DNA of 56,068 nucleotides, taken from Nocardia lijiangensis NBRC 108240 (GTDB taxonomy: Bacteria; Actinomycetota; Actinomycetes; Mycobacteriales; Mycobacteriaceae). A program made the translations under genes and the position numbers. The number at the start of each line of letters is the position of its first letter. The stretch's first letter is position 1. The notes under the pieces are model-generated. The model saw only the letters and a list, made by a program, of their open reading frames with translations. It was not told the origin of the DNA and did no database searches. The stretch spans positions 1 to 56,068 of the forward strand of contig NZ_BDBP01000072.1 of NCBI RefSeq assembly GCF_001613045.1. Reading direction: 5' to 3'. This document shows positions 1 through 7,203 of this stretch, piece after piece.

Positions 1-822
1 CGGCGGACGCATCGCCGCGGCACGGCCTGCCGCGGTGTTCGGCGGCGGGGTGTCCTCGTCCTGACCGGAGGCCGCGCCCGCCACGATCGGATGGCTCTGG
101 CCGTAGTCCAGATCGATGACGTCGGCCACCACTACGGTGACGTTGTCGGGGCCGCCGCTGCGCAGCGCGAGTTCGATCAGGCGATCGGCGCACTCGTCGG
201 TGCTGCCCTCGCGCATGGTGTTGGCGATGGTCTCGTCGCTCACCACGTCCGAAAGGCCATCCGAACAGAGCAGATAGCGATCGCCCGCGCGTGCCTCGCG
301 CATGATCAGCGTCGGCTCGATCTCGTTGCCGGTGAGGGCGCGCATGATCAGCGAACGCTGCGGGTGGGTGTGCGCCTGCTCGGGCGTGATCCGGCCCTCG
401 TCCACCAGCGACTGCACGAAGGTGTCGTCGCGGGTGATCTGCGCCAGCTCGCCGCCGCGCAACAGGTAGGCGCGTGAATCGCCGATGTGCACGAGCCCGA
501 GCTTCTTGCCCGCGAACAGGATCGCGGTGAGCGTGGTGCCCATGCCGTCGAGCTCGGGCTCCTCCTCGACCTGATCGGCGATGGCGGCGTTGCCCGACCG
601 CGTCGCCGTGTCGAGCTTGCCGAGCAGGTCGTCGCCGGGCTCGTCGTCGTCGAGATGCGCCAGCGCGGCGATCATCAACTGCGACGCGACCTCACCCGCC
701 GCGTGCCCGCCCATGCCGTCGGCGAGTGCGAGCAGGCGGGCGCCCGCGTAGACGGAATCTTCGTTGTTGCCTCGGACCAGACCGCGGTCGCTGCGCGCTG
801 CGTAGCGGAGAACGAGTGTCAC
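1..822 (-). CDS. pstP: Serine/threonine protein phosphatase PstP (PP2C family), C-terminus beyond window
   Basis: The first 274 codons are present and the reading frame is still open at the window edge. The visible part is a complete-looking PPM/PP2C catalytic domain: an N-terminal RSDRGLVRGNNEDS motif, the metal-binding LADGMGGH motif near residue 40, a LLCSDGLSD motif and a late GGPDNVTVVV motif. In the family this domain is followed by one membrane helix and an extracellular tail, which lie outside the window. PstP dephosphorylates PknA/PknB-type kinases and their targets in cell-wall and division control. The GTG start overlaps the fhaB stop (GTGA), so translation is probably coupled in an fhaA-fhaB-pstP operon, which in relatives continues into rodA, pbpA, pknA and pknB. 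Confidence 0.95.
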   Translation of the reverse strand, partial: MTLVLRYAARSDRGLVRGNNEDSVYAGARLLALADGMGGHAAGEVASQLMIAALAHLDDDEPGDDLLGKLDTATRSGNAAIADQVEEEPELDGMGTTLTAILFAGKKLGLVHIGDSRAYLLRGGELAQITRDDTFVQSLVDEGRITPEQAHTHPQRSLIMRALTGNEIEPTLIMREARAGDRYLLCSDGLSDVVSDETIANTMREGSTDECADRLIELALRSGGPDNVTVVVADVIDLDYGQSHPIVAGAASGQDEDTPPPNTAAGRAAAMRPP

Positions 823-1286
823 GATCGCAGCTCTATCACTGTTTTGCCGACACGGACCGGGGTGCCGAGCGGAACTCGGACGGCGGTGGTGACTTTCGCG
901 CGGTCGAGATAGGTGCCGTTGGTCGAGCCGAGGTCTTCGACGTACCAATCGTCACCGCGCGGGGACAGTCGCGCGTGTCGGGTGGAGGCGTAATCATCGG
1001 TGAGCACCAGCGTCGAATCGTCCGCACGCCCGATCAGCACCGGTTGGGTGCCGAGTGAGATGCGAGTGCCGGCGAGTGAACCTTGAGTCACCACAAGATA
1101 TTTGGCGCCCTTCTGGCCTCGGCTGAAGGAAGGCAGCACCGCGGAACCGCGTGCGGCCCTGGGCTGGATCCGTATGCCGGATGCCGCGTAGATGTCGCTG
1201 CGCAAGGTCCGCAGTACCGCCCAGACGAACAGCCACAACAGCAGCAGGAACCCCGCACGGGTCAATTGCAGTATCAGTCCCTGCAC
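819..1286 (-). CDS. fhaB: FHA-domain protein FhaB (FipA)
   Basis: This 155-residue protein has one N-terminal membrane helix (about residues 5-25, rich in Leu/Trp) and a C-terminal forkhead-associated domain that binds phosphothreonine. The FHA signature is clear: IGRADDSTLVLTDDYASTRH followed by DLGSTNGTYLD. The GTG start is chosen because AGGAGGTGG lies 6 nt upstream and the product then has the same length and N-terminus as mycobacterial FhaB; a longer reading back to 1352 lacks such support. FhaB links Ser/Thr kinase signalling to division and cell-wall synthesis at the membrane. It lies between fhaA and pstP, overlapping the pstP start by 4 bp. Confidence 0.95.
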   Translation of the reverse strand: MQGLILQLTRAGFLLLLWLFVWAVLRTLRSDIYAASGIRIQPRAARGSAVLPSFSRGQKGAKYLVVTQGSLAGTRISLGTQPVLIGRADDSTLVLTDDYASTRHARLSPRGDDWYVEDLGSTNGTYLDRAKVTTAVRVPLGTPVRVGKTVIELRS

Positions 1287-1490
1287 GGCGTTCCACCTCC
1301 TGTTCGGCTGTAGGTATGTCGGTGCCGTAGGTGCGGTTCGACCCACCCCCACGGCGTGCTGGGCTTGCCGGCCCCGGGTTCGGGGCCGCGCGCGTTGGCA
1401 GCATCATAGGGCCGTCGGTCGATTCCGATCACGATACGACCGACGAACCCGTGGCAGCCATGTCGTGACCTGCACCGCGAGCTTACGGGA

Positions 1491-2921
1491 TCAGACGATA
1501 CGGATCAGGATCTCGGAATGCCCGGCGCGGATCACATCACCGTCCGCCAGCTGCCAATCCTGGACCGGTGAGCCGTTGACGAGCGTGCCGTTGGTCGACC
1601 CGAGGTCGGACAGCATCGCGGTCTGGCCGTCCCAGCGGACCTCGATGTGGCGGCGCGAGACACCCGTATCGGGCAGCCGGAAGTGCGCGTCCTGACCGCG
1701 GCCGATGATGTTGCTGCCCTCGCGCAGCTGGTACGTGCGGCCGCTGCCGTCGTCCAGCTGGAGCGTGGCCGAGTATCCGGAACCCGCCGCGGCGCCGCCG
1801 CCGTACGACGGCGCGGCGTAACCCGCCTGTTGCTGCTGCTGGCCGGCGTAGCCGGACTGTTGCGAGTAGGCCTGGCCGTAGCCGCCCTGCTCCTCGGAGC
1901 CGTAGCCCTGATCGGCGTAACCCTGATCGCCGTAACCGGGCTCCGCGTAGCCCTGCTGGCCGTAACCCTGCTGGCCGGCATAGCCCTGCTGACCGTAGCC
2001 CTGATCGGCATAGCCCTGGTCACCGTAGCCCTGCTGCTGGCCGTAGCCCTGCTGACCGTAACCCTGGTCGCCGTAGCCGCCGCCCTGCTGGCCGTACCCC
2101 GGCTCCTGGTAGCCCTGCGCGCCGTAGCCCTGATCGCCGAAACCTTGCTGGCCGCCGTAGCCGCCGCGGTCGCCGTAACCCTGGCCGCCCTGCTGGCCGT
2201 ACCCCTGGTCGGCGTAGCCTTGCTGGCCCTGGCCGCCGGCGTAGCCCTGGCCGCCCTGCTGGTAGTCGTAGTCGCCGTACGCCTGCTGCGAATCCGGCGC
2301 CGGGTACTCGGAGGCTCCGTACGGCGCGCCGCTGCGCCCGTACTCGTCGCGGTACGCACCGTTCTGGGGACCACCGGCACGCCCGCCGGGAGGAGGTGCG
2401 TACCCGCGATTGCGTGGATCGGACTCCGCGGGCTCACGGCTCGGGTCGTAGCCAGAGTTCTGCGTCATGGGGCCAGCTCCTGGTTGCGGGTGTGCAGGTC
2501 GTTGTGGCGTGGGTTCCGGGCTTCGAGCGGGTGCAGCTCGACGGCCGACGTCCGGATCGACGCGGCCGCTCGCCCTGAACTGTCCGGTGTGCAGCGTAGG
2601 TGATGCCTCGAACGCTACGTGTACTTCGCCATAGGTCTGCCACCCTTGATCGCGGATGTAGTCCTGGAGGTGCTTGGCGAACGCGCGGGTCGTGAGGTCG
2701 TGATCGGCGTCCAGTTGCTGGTGGTCGGAAGAGTTGATGGTGATCACATAGCTGTTCGGCGCCAGCATATGACCACCGCCCACGTCCTGGACGTGGTCGG
2801 CGGCCTCTTGTTGCAGCGCCGCCTCCACCTCCTGGGGCACGACGTTGCCCCCGAAGACCCGGGCGAACACATCACCGACGGCGCCCTGCAGGCGACGCTC
2901 GAACCGCGAAACGATGCCCAT
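1491..2921 (-). CDS. fhaA: FHA-domain protein FhaA (DUF3662 + low-complexity linker + FHA)
   Basis: The protein has 476 residues. Residues 1-115 match the DUF3662 domain (MGIVSRFERRLQGAVGDVFARVFGG, then a conserved YVITINSSDH segment). Residues about 215-365 are a Gly/Gln/Tyr linker made of QGYGQQGYGDQ-like repeats. Residues about 390-476 form an FHA domain with IIGRGQDAHFRLPD, SRRHIEVRW and DLGSTNGTLVNG. The ATG has GGAGG 5 nt upstream. In mycobacteria FhaA is phosphorylated by PknB and binds pseudokinase MviN/CwsA-type partners to restrain peptidoglycan synthesis. It is the first gene of the minus-strand block. The linker is the least conserved part of the family, so length differences from M. 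tuberculosis (527 residues) are expected there. Confidence 0.93.
   Translation of the reverse strand: MGIVSRFERRLQGAVGDVFARVFGGNVVPQEVEAALQQEAADHVQDVGGGHMLAPNSYVITINSSDHQQLDADHDLTTRAFAKHLQDYIRDQGWQTYGEVHVAFEASPTLHTGQFRASGRVDPDVGRRAAPARSPEPTPQRPAHPQPGAGPMTQNSGYDPSREPAESDPRNRGYAPPPGGRAGGPQNGAYRDEYGRSGAPYGASEYPAPDSQQAYGDYDYQQGGQGYAGGQGQQGYADQGYGQQGGQGYGDRGGYGGQQGFGDQGYGAQGYQEPGYGQQGGGYGDQGYGQQGYGQQQGYGDQGYADQGYGQQGYAGQQGYGQQGYAEPGYGDQGYADQGYGSEEQGGYGQAYSQQSGYAGQQQQQAGYAAPSYGGGAAAGSGYSATLQLDDGSGRTYQLREGSNIIGRGQDAHFRLPDTGVSRRHIEVRWDGQTAMLSDLGSTNGTLVNGSPVQDWQLADGDVIRAGHSEILIRIV
1840..2280 (-). repeat. Gly/Gln/Tyr-rich coding repeat inside fhaA
   Basis: The fhaA linker is built from degenerate 9-24 bp units encoding QGYGQQ, QGYGDQ and QGYADQ variants. 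The strong third-position bias creates a long open frame on the opposite strand (1647-2603), which looks like a Leu/Val/Ala artefact of the complement and not a gene. Unit number probably varies between strains. Confidence 0.75.
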
Positions 2922-3157
2922 CTCGGCCTCCCTTCGGTGAGCGTCTTCCTATCTCGTTCCCAGCTTCATAACAACGACACACGCGCATGGCGTGTCGCGC
3001 AACGACCACGTTCATTGCATGATATCCACGATCCTCCACACCTGTAACTCTTGGAAATCCCAGGAGGTTCCCCTGATGCCCATTAGGCATCACCAGCCCC
3101 ACTGAGCAGCCGATTTCGTTTCTCTACCGGGCCCGTGATACTGTTCCGGAGTCGCTC
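2922..3157. other. Intergenic region between fhaA and tRNA-Leu
   Basis: About 235 bp separate the divergent fhaA and tRNA-Leu. The part just upstream of fhaA (2940-3060) is less GC-rich than its surroundings and probably holds the fhaA operon promoter. No clear gene is visible. Confidence 0.5.
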
Positions 3158-3240
3158 GGGCGAGTGGCGGAATGGCAGACGCGCTGGCTTCAGGTGCCAG
3201 TGTCCTTCGGGACGTGGGGGTTCAAGTCCCCCTTCGCCCA
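3158..3240 (+). tRNA. tRNA-Leu, anticodon CAG
   Basis: A full cloverleaf can be folded by eye. The acceptor stem GGGCGAG pairs with TTCGCCC, with discriminator A at 3240. The anticodon stem CTGGC/GCCAG encloses the loop TTCAGGT, giving anticodon CAG (reads CUG). There is a long variable arm (GTCCTTCGGGAC), as expected of class II tRNA-Leu, and a T arm with GGGGGTTCAAGTCCCCC. CCA is not encoded. In M. tuberculosis a tRNA-Leu(CAG) also sits next to fhaA, which supports the origin-proximal assignment of this edge. Confidence 0.97.
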
Positions 3241-3254
3241 CTGCACTCGATAAG

Positions 3255-3286
3255 AGGCTCATGCTCATGGAGAGCATGAGCCTTTT
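3255..3286 (+). terminator. Rho-independent terminator of tRNA-Leu
   Basis: A perfect 12-bp stem (AGGCTCATGCTC / GAGCATGAGCCT) with a 5-nt loop is followed by TTTT. It starts 14 nt after the tRNA. Confidence 0.9.
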
Positions 3287-3303
3287 CTCGTTTCGTGTGT
3301 TTT

Positions 3304-3346
3304 GTGGGGGCGCAGCCCCCACGCCCCGCCTGGGGGCTCTGCCCCC
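3304..3346. repeat. Paired GC hairpins downstream of tRNA-Leu
   Basis: Two short perfect palindromes stand side by side: GTGGGGGC-GCA-GCCCCCAC (3304-3322) and GGGGGC-TCT-GCCCCC (3332-3346), followed by TAGTCCCCC. The layout resembles small extragenic palindromic repeats rather than a second terminator. Copy number in the genome cannot be judged from this window. Confidence 0.6.
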
Positions 3347-3365
3347 TAGTCCCCCGTTTCATGGG

Positions 3366-3505
3366 TGCCGAGTGGGCGCTATTTGGTAGGTGCCGAGTGG
3401 GGGCTTTGGTGCCGAGGGGCGCTACTTGGTAGGTACCGAGTGGGGCTTTGGTGGTGGTGGCCGCTATTTGGTAGGTGCCGTGTGGAGCTTTGGTGCTGCT
3501 TGGTG
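3366..3505. repeat. Degenerate 42-43 bp tandem repeats in a G/T-rich spacer
   Basis: The motif CGCTAYTTGGTAGGTNCCG starts at about 3377, 3420 and 3462, giving a period of 43 then 42 bp, each followed by a variant of AGTGGGGCTTTGG. A weaker fourth echo appears near 3575. The stretch 3287-3839 holds no convincing gene: the plus-strand frames across it are composed almost entirely of Gly, Trp, Val and Leu because of the base skew. Confidence 0.65.
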
Positions 3506-3839
3506 GTGGCTTGTGGTGGTGGGCGGGGTGTTGCTCGGGTAGGGGCGAATGGGGATTTCGTGGGTCGTGGGCGCTACTTCCTTGGGGCCTTGATGGGCGT
3601 TGCAGTCGGCCTTGGGCTGTGGAGCCGGGGTTCTGCGGGTTGGGTTCGGTCGGCGTTGTCTGGCGACTGCGTTGCGTTGGCCCCGGCGTGTGCGCAGGGG
3701 TTGAGGGCCTTATCTATATGTGTGTGTTGTGCGGTCGGAGGGCTGGGGGGTCGTTCTGTAACCGGTTTCAGGGGGGTTTACCGGAAATGTGGTGGTGGAA
3801 TGGGTTGATTCCTTGTAGGAACCTGTTCTAATTTTGGGC

Positions 3840-4607
3840 ATGCGTAGATACGAGGGTCGTCGGGTTGTCGTCACCGGAGCTGGGTCGGGGATCGGGCAGG
3901 GGATTGCTCTGCGGCTGCTCGACGAGGGGGCGCAGCTGGTGGGGATCGATATCGATCGGGCGGGGTTGGATGTCACCGCGGAGAAGGCGGGGGATGGGGG
4001 TGGGCGGTTTCGCGCGGTCGAGGTGAACATTGCCGATGTGGAGTCGGTACGGGCGGGGACGGCGGCTGCGCTCGAGTTTCTCGGCGGGCTGGATGTGCTG
4101 GTGAACGCGGCGGGGATTCTGAAGCCCGCGCGGACGCACGAGATGCCGTTGGATGCGTGGAATCAGGTCATTGCGGTCAACTTGACCGGAACCTTCCTGA
4201 TGACACAGAGCGCGCTGCCCGCGCTGCTGGAGTCGGGGCACGGCGTGGTGGTCAACCTGTCCTCGACCGCGGCCTACAGCGCCGCGCCGTATCTGGCGGC
4301 GTATGCCGCGTCGAAGGGCGGGGTCAGCTCGTTCACGCATTCGATCGCGCTGGAATACGCCAAGCAGGGATTGCGCGCGGTGAACATCGTGCCCGCGGGC
4401 ATCACCAGCGGGATCACCACCAAGTCGATCCTCGAGCAGCCCGAGGGCGTGGACTACAGCCTGTTCGCGCGGCTGACCGGATGGCTCAACGGCGGCGCGC
4501 TCGGCACGCCGGACGACATCGCGGGTGTGGTCGCGATGGTCGCTTCCGACGACGGCCGCTATATGACCGGCACCGAGATTCGCATCGACGGCGGCGCGTT
4601 GATGTGA
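3840..4607 (+). CDS. SDR-family NAD(P)-dependent oxidoreductase
   Basis: This is a 255-residue classical short-chain dehydrogenase/reductase. The cofactor motif TGAGSGIG is at residues 12-19, an Asp at 37 after the second beta strand favours NAD over NADP, NAAG is at 89-92, and the catalytic triad is Ser142, Tyr155 and Lys159 (YAASK). The C-terminus ends in the usual YMTGTEIRIDGG. The ATG at 3840 is preferred; a TTG two codons upstream is possible, and neither has a well-placed Shine-Dalgarno. Substrate is unknown; FabG-like or 2,3-dihydroxybenzoate dehydrogenase-like functions are both compatible. The gene follows the G/T-rich spacer and is separated by 57 bp from the exported protein downstream. 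Confidence 0.85.
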   Translation: MRRYEGRRVVVTGAGSGIGQGIALRLLDEGAQLVGIDIDRAGLDVTAEKAGDGGGRFRAVEVNIADVESVRAGTAAALEFLGGLDVLVNAAGILKPARTHEMPLDAWNQVIAVNLTGTFLMTQSALPALLESGHGVVVNLSSTAAYSAAPYLAAYAASKGGVSSFTHSIALEYAKQGLRAVNIVPAGITSGITTKSILEQPEGVDYSLFARLTGWLNGGALGTPDDIAGVVAMVASDDGRYMTGTEIRIDGGALM

Positions 4608-4664
4608 GGGCCGTCGAGGATTCCCTCGCGACGCCCGGACGCGCAGTCTGATTTCGTAGCTCCC

Positions 4665-6110
4665 ATGGGTATCACCTCTGGCGTGCCGTCACGGCACGGA
4701 CGATCCCTCGTGCTGTTCGCCGCCTGCGTCCTCGCGCTGGGTTCGCCGGGGCAGGCGCAGGCCGCGGAGCAGTGGGGGCCGCTCGCGCCGCCGAATCCGC
4801 ACCTCGGCCCGAACGGCACGTCGACCATGCACGGCGATGCGGGGTCCTCGGACGCCACTCCGCTGGCGGGGCCGGGGCCCGGACTGCGCGGGGTCGGCGC
4901 CCATCCGCTGGCCGCCGCGTGCCCGACGCTGCTTCAGGGCTCCGACGGGCTCGTCGTCGCGTTGTGCACCGCCATCGTGGGGCGGGCGCCGACCGTGCAC
5001 CTGCTCGATCCGGGCGCCGGGCCGGTAGGGCACTCGCTCGCCGCGCTGGAACTGTCCAAGGGCAGCCTGCTCGGCGGCGTGTACGCCTACCTCGACAACA
5101 CCGACCGGCTCGTGGTGGTGGACGGCGACCGGGCGCTGTTGCGGATCGCGCACGCCAAGGATTCGAGGGATCACTGGCAGCTGCGCGTCGATGCGCGCAC
5201 CGATCTCTCCGGCGCGATTCCGGTGGGCGACAACGTGACCGGGCTGGTGCCCGACTGGTCCGGCAATGTCTGGTTCGCCACCGGCAAGGGGCTCGTCGGC
5301 CTGGTCACTCCGGCGGGCACGGTGGCGACGGTGCCGCTGCCCGCCGATGAACTGGTGGCCAACAGCATTTCGGCGGCGCCGAGCGGACGGATCGCCGTGG
5401 CGACCACGCACGCCCTCTACGAGTTGCGTGCCGATGCGGCCGGGCGGCCCGAGGTGATCTGGCGCGCGGCCTACGACCGCGGCTCCGCCCGCAAGCCGGG
5501 ACAGTTGAGCTGGGGCACCGGCTCCACCCCGACGTACTTCGGCCCGCGCACCGGCGCCGACTATCTGACCATCGTGGACAACGCCGACGGACAGGTGCGG
5601 GTGCTCGTCTACGCCTCGGGCACCGGGCAGCTGGTGTGCTCGCAGCCGGTGCTGACGAAAGGCGGTGCGGGCAGTGAGAATTCGCCGGTCGGCATCGGCG
5701 GGTCGGTGTTCGTGGCGAGCACCTACGGCTATCCGTATCCCGCGGTGCCGGAGGACGCTGGCCCGGCGGTGCCGCCGAGCGCGCCGTTCGCCGGCGGGAT
5801 GACCCGCGTGGACATCGATGACGCGGGCGGCTGCCGCACGGTGTGGGAGAACACCGTCCGCAGCGCGGCCGTGCCGCATCTGTCCACTGCGGACGGATAC
5901 GTCTACACGGTGACCCGGCGCGGGCTGGACGTCACCACGCCGCTGGACGGCTACGCGTTCACCGTCATCGATTCCGGCACCGGAGCGGTGGTCTCGAATA
6001 CGCCGCTGCCAGGCACCATCGTGGACGATCCGCTCCAGATGTCTCCGCTGATCACCGCGAGCGGGCGGGTGCTGCAAGGCACGGTTACCGGCGTTTTGCG
6101 GGTCGGCTGA
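4665..6110 (+). CDS. Exported protein of unknown function, probably beta-propeller-like
   Basis: The 481-residue product starts with a basic region, a hydrophobic stretch (LVLFAACVLALG) and an AQA-A cleavage site near residue 34, a typical Sec signal peptide. The remainder is rich in short beta-strand patterns such as VWFATGKGLVGLV, RIAVATTHALYEL and VFVASTYGYPYPA, which recall quinoprotein or SMP-30-like propellers, but I do not see the canonical PQQ W-motif. Several Cys residues (ACPTLL, VALCTA, VCSQP, GGCRT) could form disulfides outside the cell. The ATG is the first start before the signal peptide; no strong Shine-Dalgarno is present. Similar exported proteins of unknown role are known from mycobacteria and nocardiae. 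Confidence 0.75.
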   Translation: MGITSGVPSRHGRSLVLFAACVLALGSPGQAQAAEQWGPLAPPNPHLGPNGTSTMHGDAGSSDATPLAGPGPGLRGVGAHPLAAACPTLLQGSDGLVVALCTAIVGRAPTVHLLDPGAGPVGHSLAALELSKGSLLGGVYAYLDNTDRLVVVDGDRALLRIAHAKDSRDHWQLRVDARTDLSGAIPVGDNVTGLVPDWSGNVWFATGKGLVGLVTPAGTVATVPLPADELVANSISAAPSGRIAVATTHALYELRADAAGRPEVIWRAAYDRGSARKPGQLSWGTGSTPTYFGPRTGADYLTIVDNADGQVRVLVYASGTGQLVCSQPVLTKGGAGSENSPVGIGGSVFVASTYGYPYPAVPEDAGPAVPPSAPFAGGMTRVDIDDAGGCRTVWENTVRSAAVPHLSTADGYVYTVTRRGLDVTTPLDGYAFTVIDSGTGAVVSNTPLPGTIVDDPLQMSPLITASGRVLQGTVTGVLRVG

Positions 6111-6413
6111 CCACCCTGCACCTGCCTGTGGATATCTCCGGCGTTCCTGTGGAAAACGTGTGCGGCGCAGGGGATATGCGGCGGGCTGTGCACAACTCGA
6201 TGGGCGGCGATTGAAACTCCTTGCGCGCCAGCGCGAGTGCCCGAGCCCGGCCAGGTTTAGACCCTATTTTCGCTGGTAGAACGCCAGCTTTCGAAGTGGC
6301 GAGCCGTCGTCCGGCCTGTGGATATCCGATCGGCACCGCGCCGGAAGAACGGAACTGCGCCCGCTCACAACGACATCCGCGCGTTTATCCACAGGATGTG
6401 CGCACCGCGGCGA
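6111..6413. promoter_or_regulatory. Gene-free stretch with four DnaA-box-like nonamers
   Basis: No gene is visible here. The stretch holds TGTGGATAT at 6127-6135 and again at 6317-6325, TGTGGAAAA at 6148-6156 and a perfect TTATCCACA at 6385-6393. The last matches the consensus DnaA box; the others differ at one or two positions. The site lies between convergent genes, so a promoter role is unlikely. Confidence 0.45.
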
Positions 6414-7115
6414 TCAGTCCAGCCCGTCGAGCATTGCTGCGCGCTGCGCACTGCGGGGGAAGTCCGCGGCCTTCGGCCCGGTCGCCAGTCCGCGCTCGAT
6501 CATCGCGAGCATGCGTGCGATCGCCAGATCCCTGGCCTGTGGCCCCTGTTCGGGCAGCGCGCGCTCGATGAGCAGCGAGGCCATGCCGTGTACCGCCGAC
6601 CACGCCGCGAATTCGGCGTCCGGCCGGTGCGCGGGATCGGTGAAGCCGATCTCGACGAGCTCGTCCAGCAGATCCGAGAGCAGACCGAAGGCGGGGGAGT
6701 TCCATTCCTCCGGGCCGTCTTGCTCGCGGTTGCAGAACGCGGTGCGGAACAGGCCGGGCTCGCGCAGCGCGAAGACGATGTACCCGCGCCCGACCGCGAA
6801 CAGGCGGGTCACCGCGTCGGCGTCGGGCGGGAACGTCCGGATGGTCTCGGCCATCGCATCGAACAGGGTCTGCTGCGCCTGCTCCTGCGCGGCCGCGAGC
6901 AGCTGCTCGTGATTGGTGAAGTGCCGGTAGGCGGCGGTCGGCGTCACGCCGACCCGGCGGGCGGCGGCGCGGACGGTGACCGCCTCGGGCCCGCCGGTCT
7001 CGGCGAGTTCTGCGGCCGCCCGCACCAGGGCATTGCGCAGGTCCCCGTGGTGATAGGGCCCTTCCCGGCTCGGTCGCTGCGCCGCTGGTCCGGTCGCTGA
7101 CTCCGATGTCGTCAC
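6414..7115 (-). CDS. TetR/AcrR-family repressor (WHG-type C-terminus)
   Basis: The protein has 233 residues. Residues 20-70 form the TetR DNA-binding domain with recognition helix RRVGVTPTAAYRHF. The rest is helical and resembles the TetR WHG ligand-binding class. GTG at 7115 is chosen because the conserved domain begins about 20 residues later; an ATG at 7142 in the same frame is an alternative. The gene is divergent from an MMPL exporter, with about 90 bp between starts, and most likely represses that exporter and itself. Candidate operator repeats lie in the shared region. Confidence 0.88.
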   Translation of the reverse strand: MTTSESATGPAAQRPSREGPYHHGDLRNALVRAAAELAETGGPEAVTVRAAARRVGVTPTAAYRHFTNHEQLLAAAQEQAQQTLFDAMAETIRTFPPDADAVTRLFAVGRGYIVFALREPGLFRTAFCNREQDGPEEWNSPAFGLLSDLLDELVEIGFTDPAHRPDAEFAAWSAVHGMASLLIERALPEQGPQARDLAIARMLAMIERGLATGPKAADFPRSAQRAAMLDGLD

Positions 7116-7124
7116 CCTTTCGAT

Positions 7125-7186
7125 GTTGACACCCGCACACATCGGTGGCAAGTTAACACCCATAAAGTTTACGCATGCACACATGC
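7125..7186. promoter_or_regulatory. Candidate TetR operator / divergent promoter region
   Basis: Between the divergent tetR and MMPL genes lie two direct repeats GTTRACACCC (7125-7134 and 7152-7161), 27 bp apart, and a small palindrome GCATG-CACA-CATGC (7173-7186). A perfect TTGACA is at 7126-7131. The region is more AT-rich than its flanks. Which element binds the repressor cannot be decided from sequence alone. Confidence 0.5.
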
Positions 7187-7203
7187 TTGTCTGGAGGCTC
7201 GAC

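Noticed and set aside
1647..2603. Plus-strand frame rich in Leu/Val/Ala opposite fhaA, resembling a membrane protein
   Set aside because: It is the complement of the QGYGQQ repeat region; hydrophobicity is a by-product of that repeat.
3365..3831. Gly/Trp/Val-rich plus-strand frames in the spacer after tRNA-Leu
   Set aside because: They follow the G/T skew and tandem repeats, lack a Shine-Dalgarno and look like no known protein.
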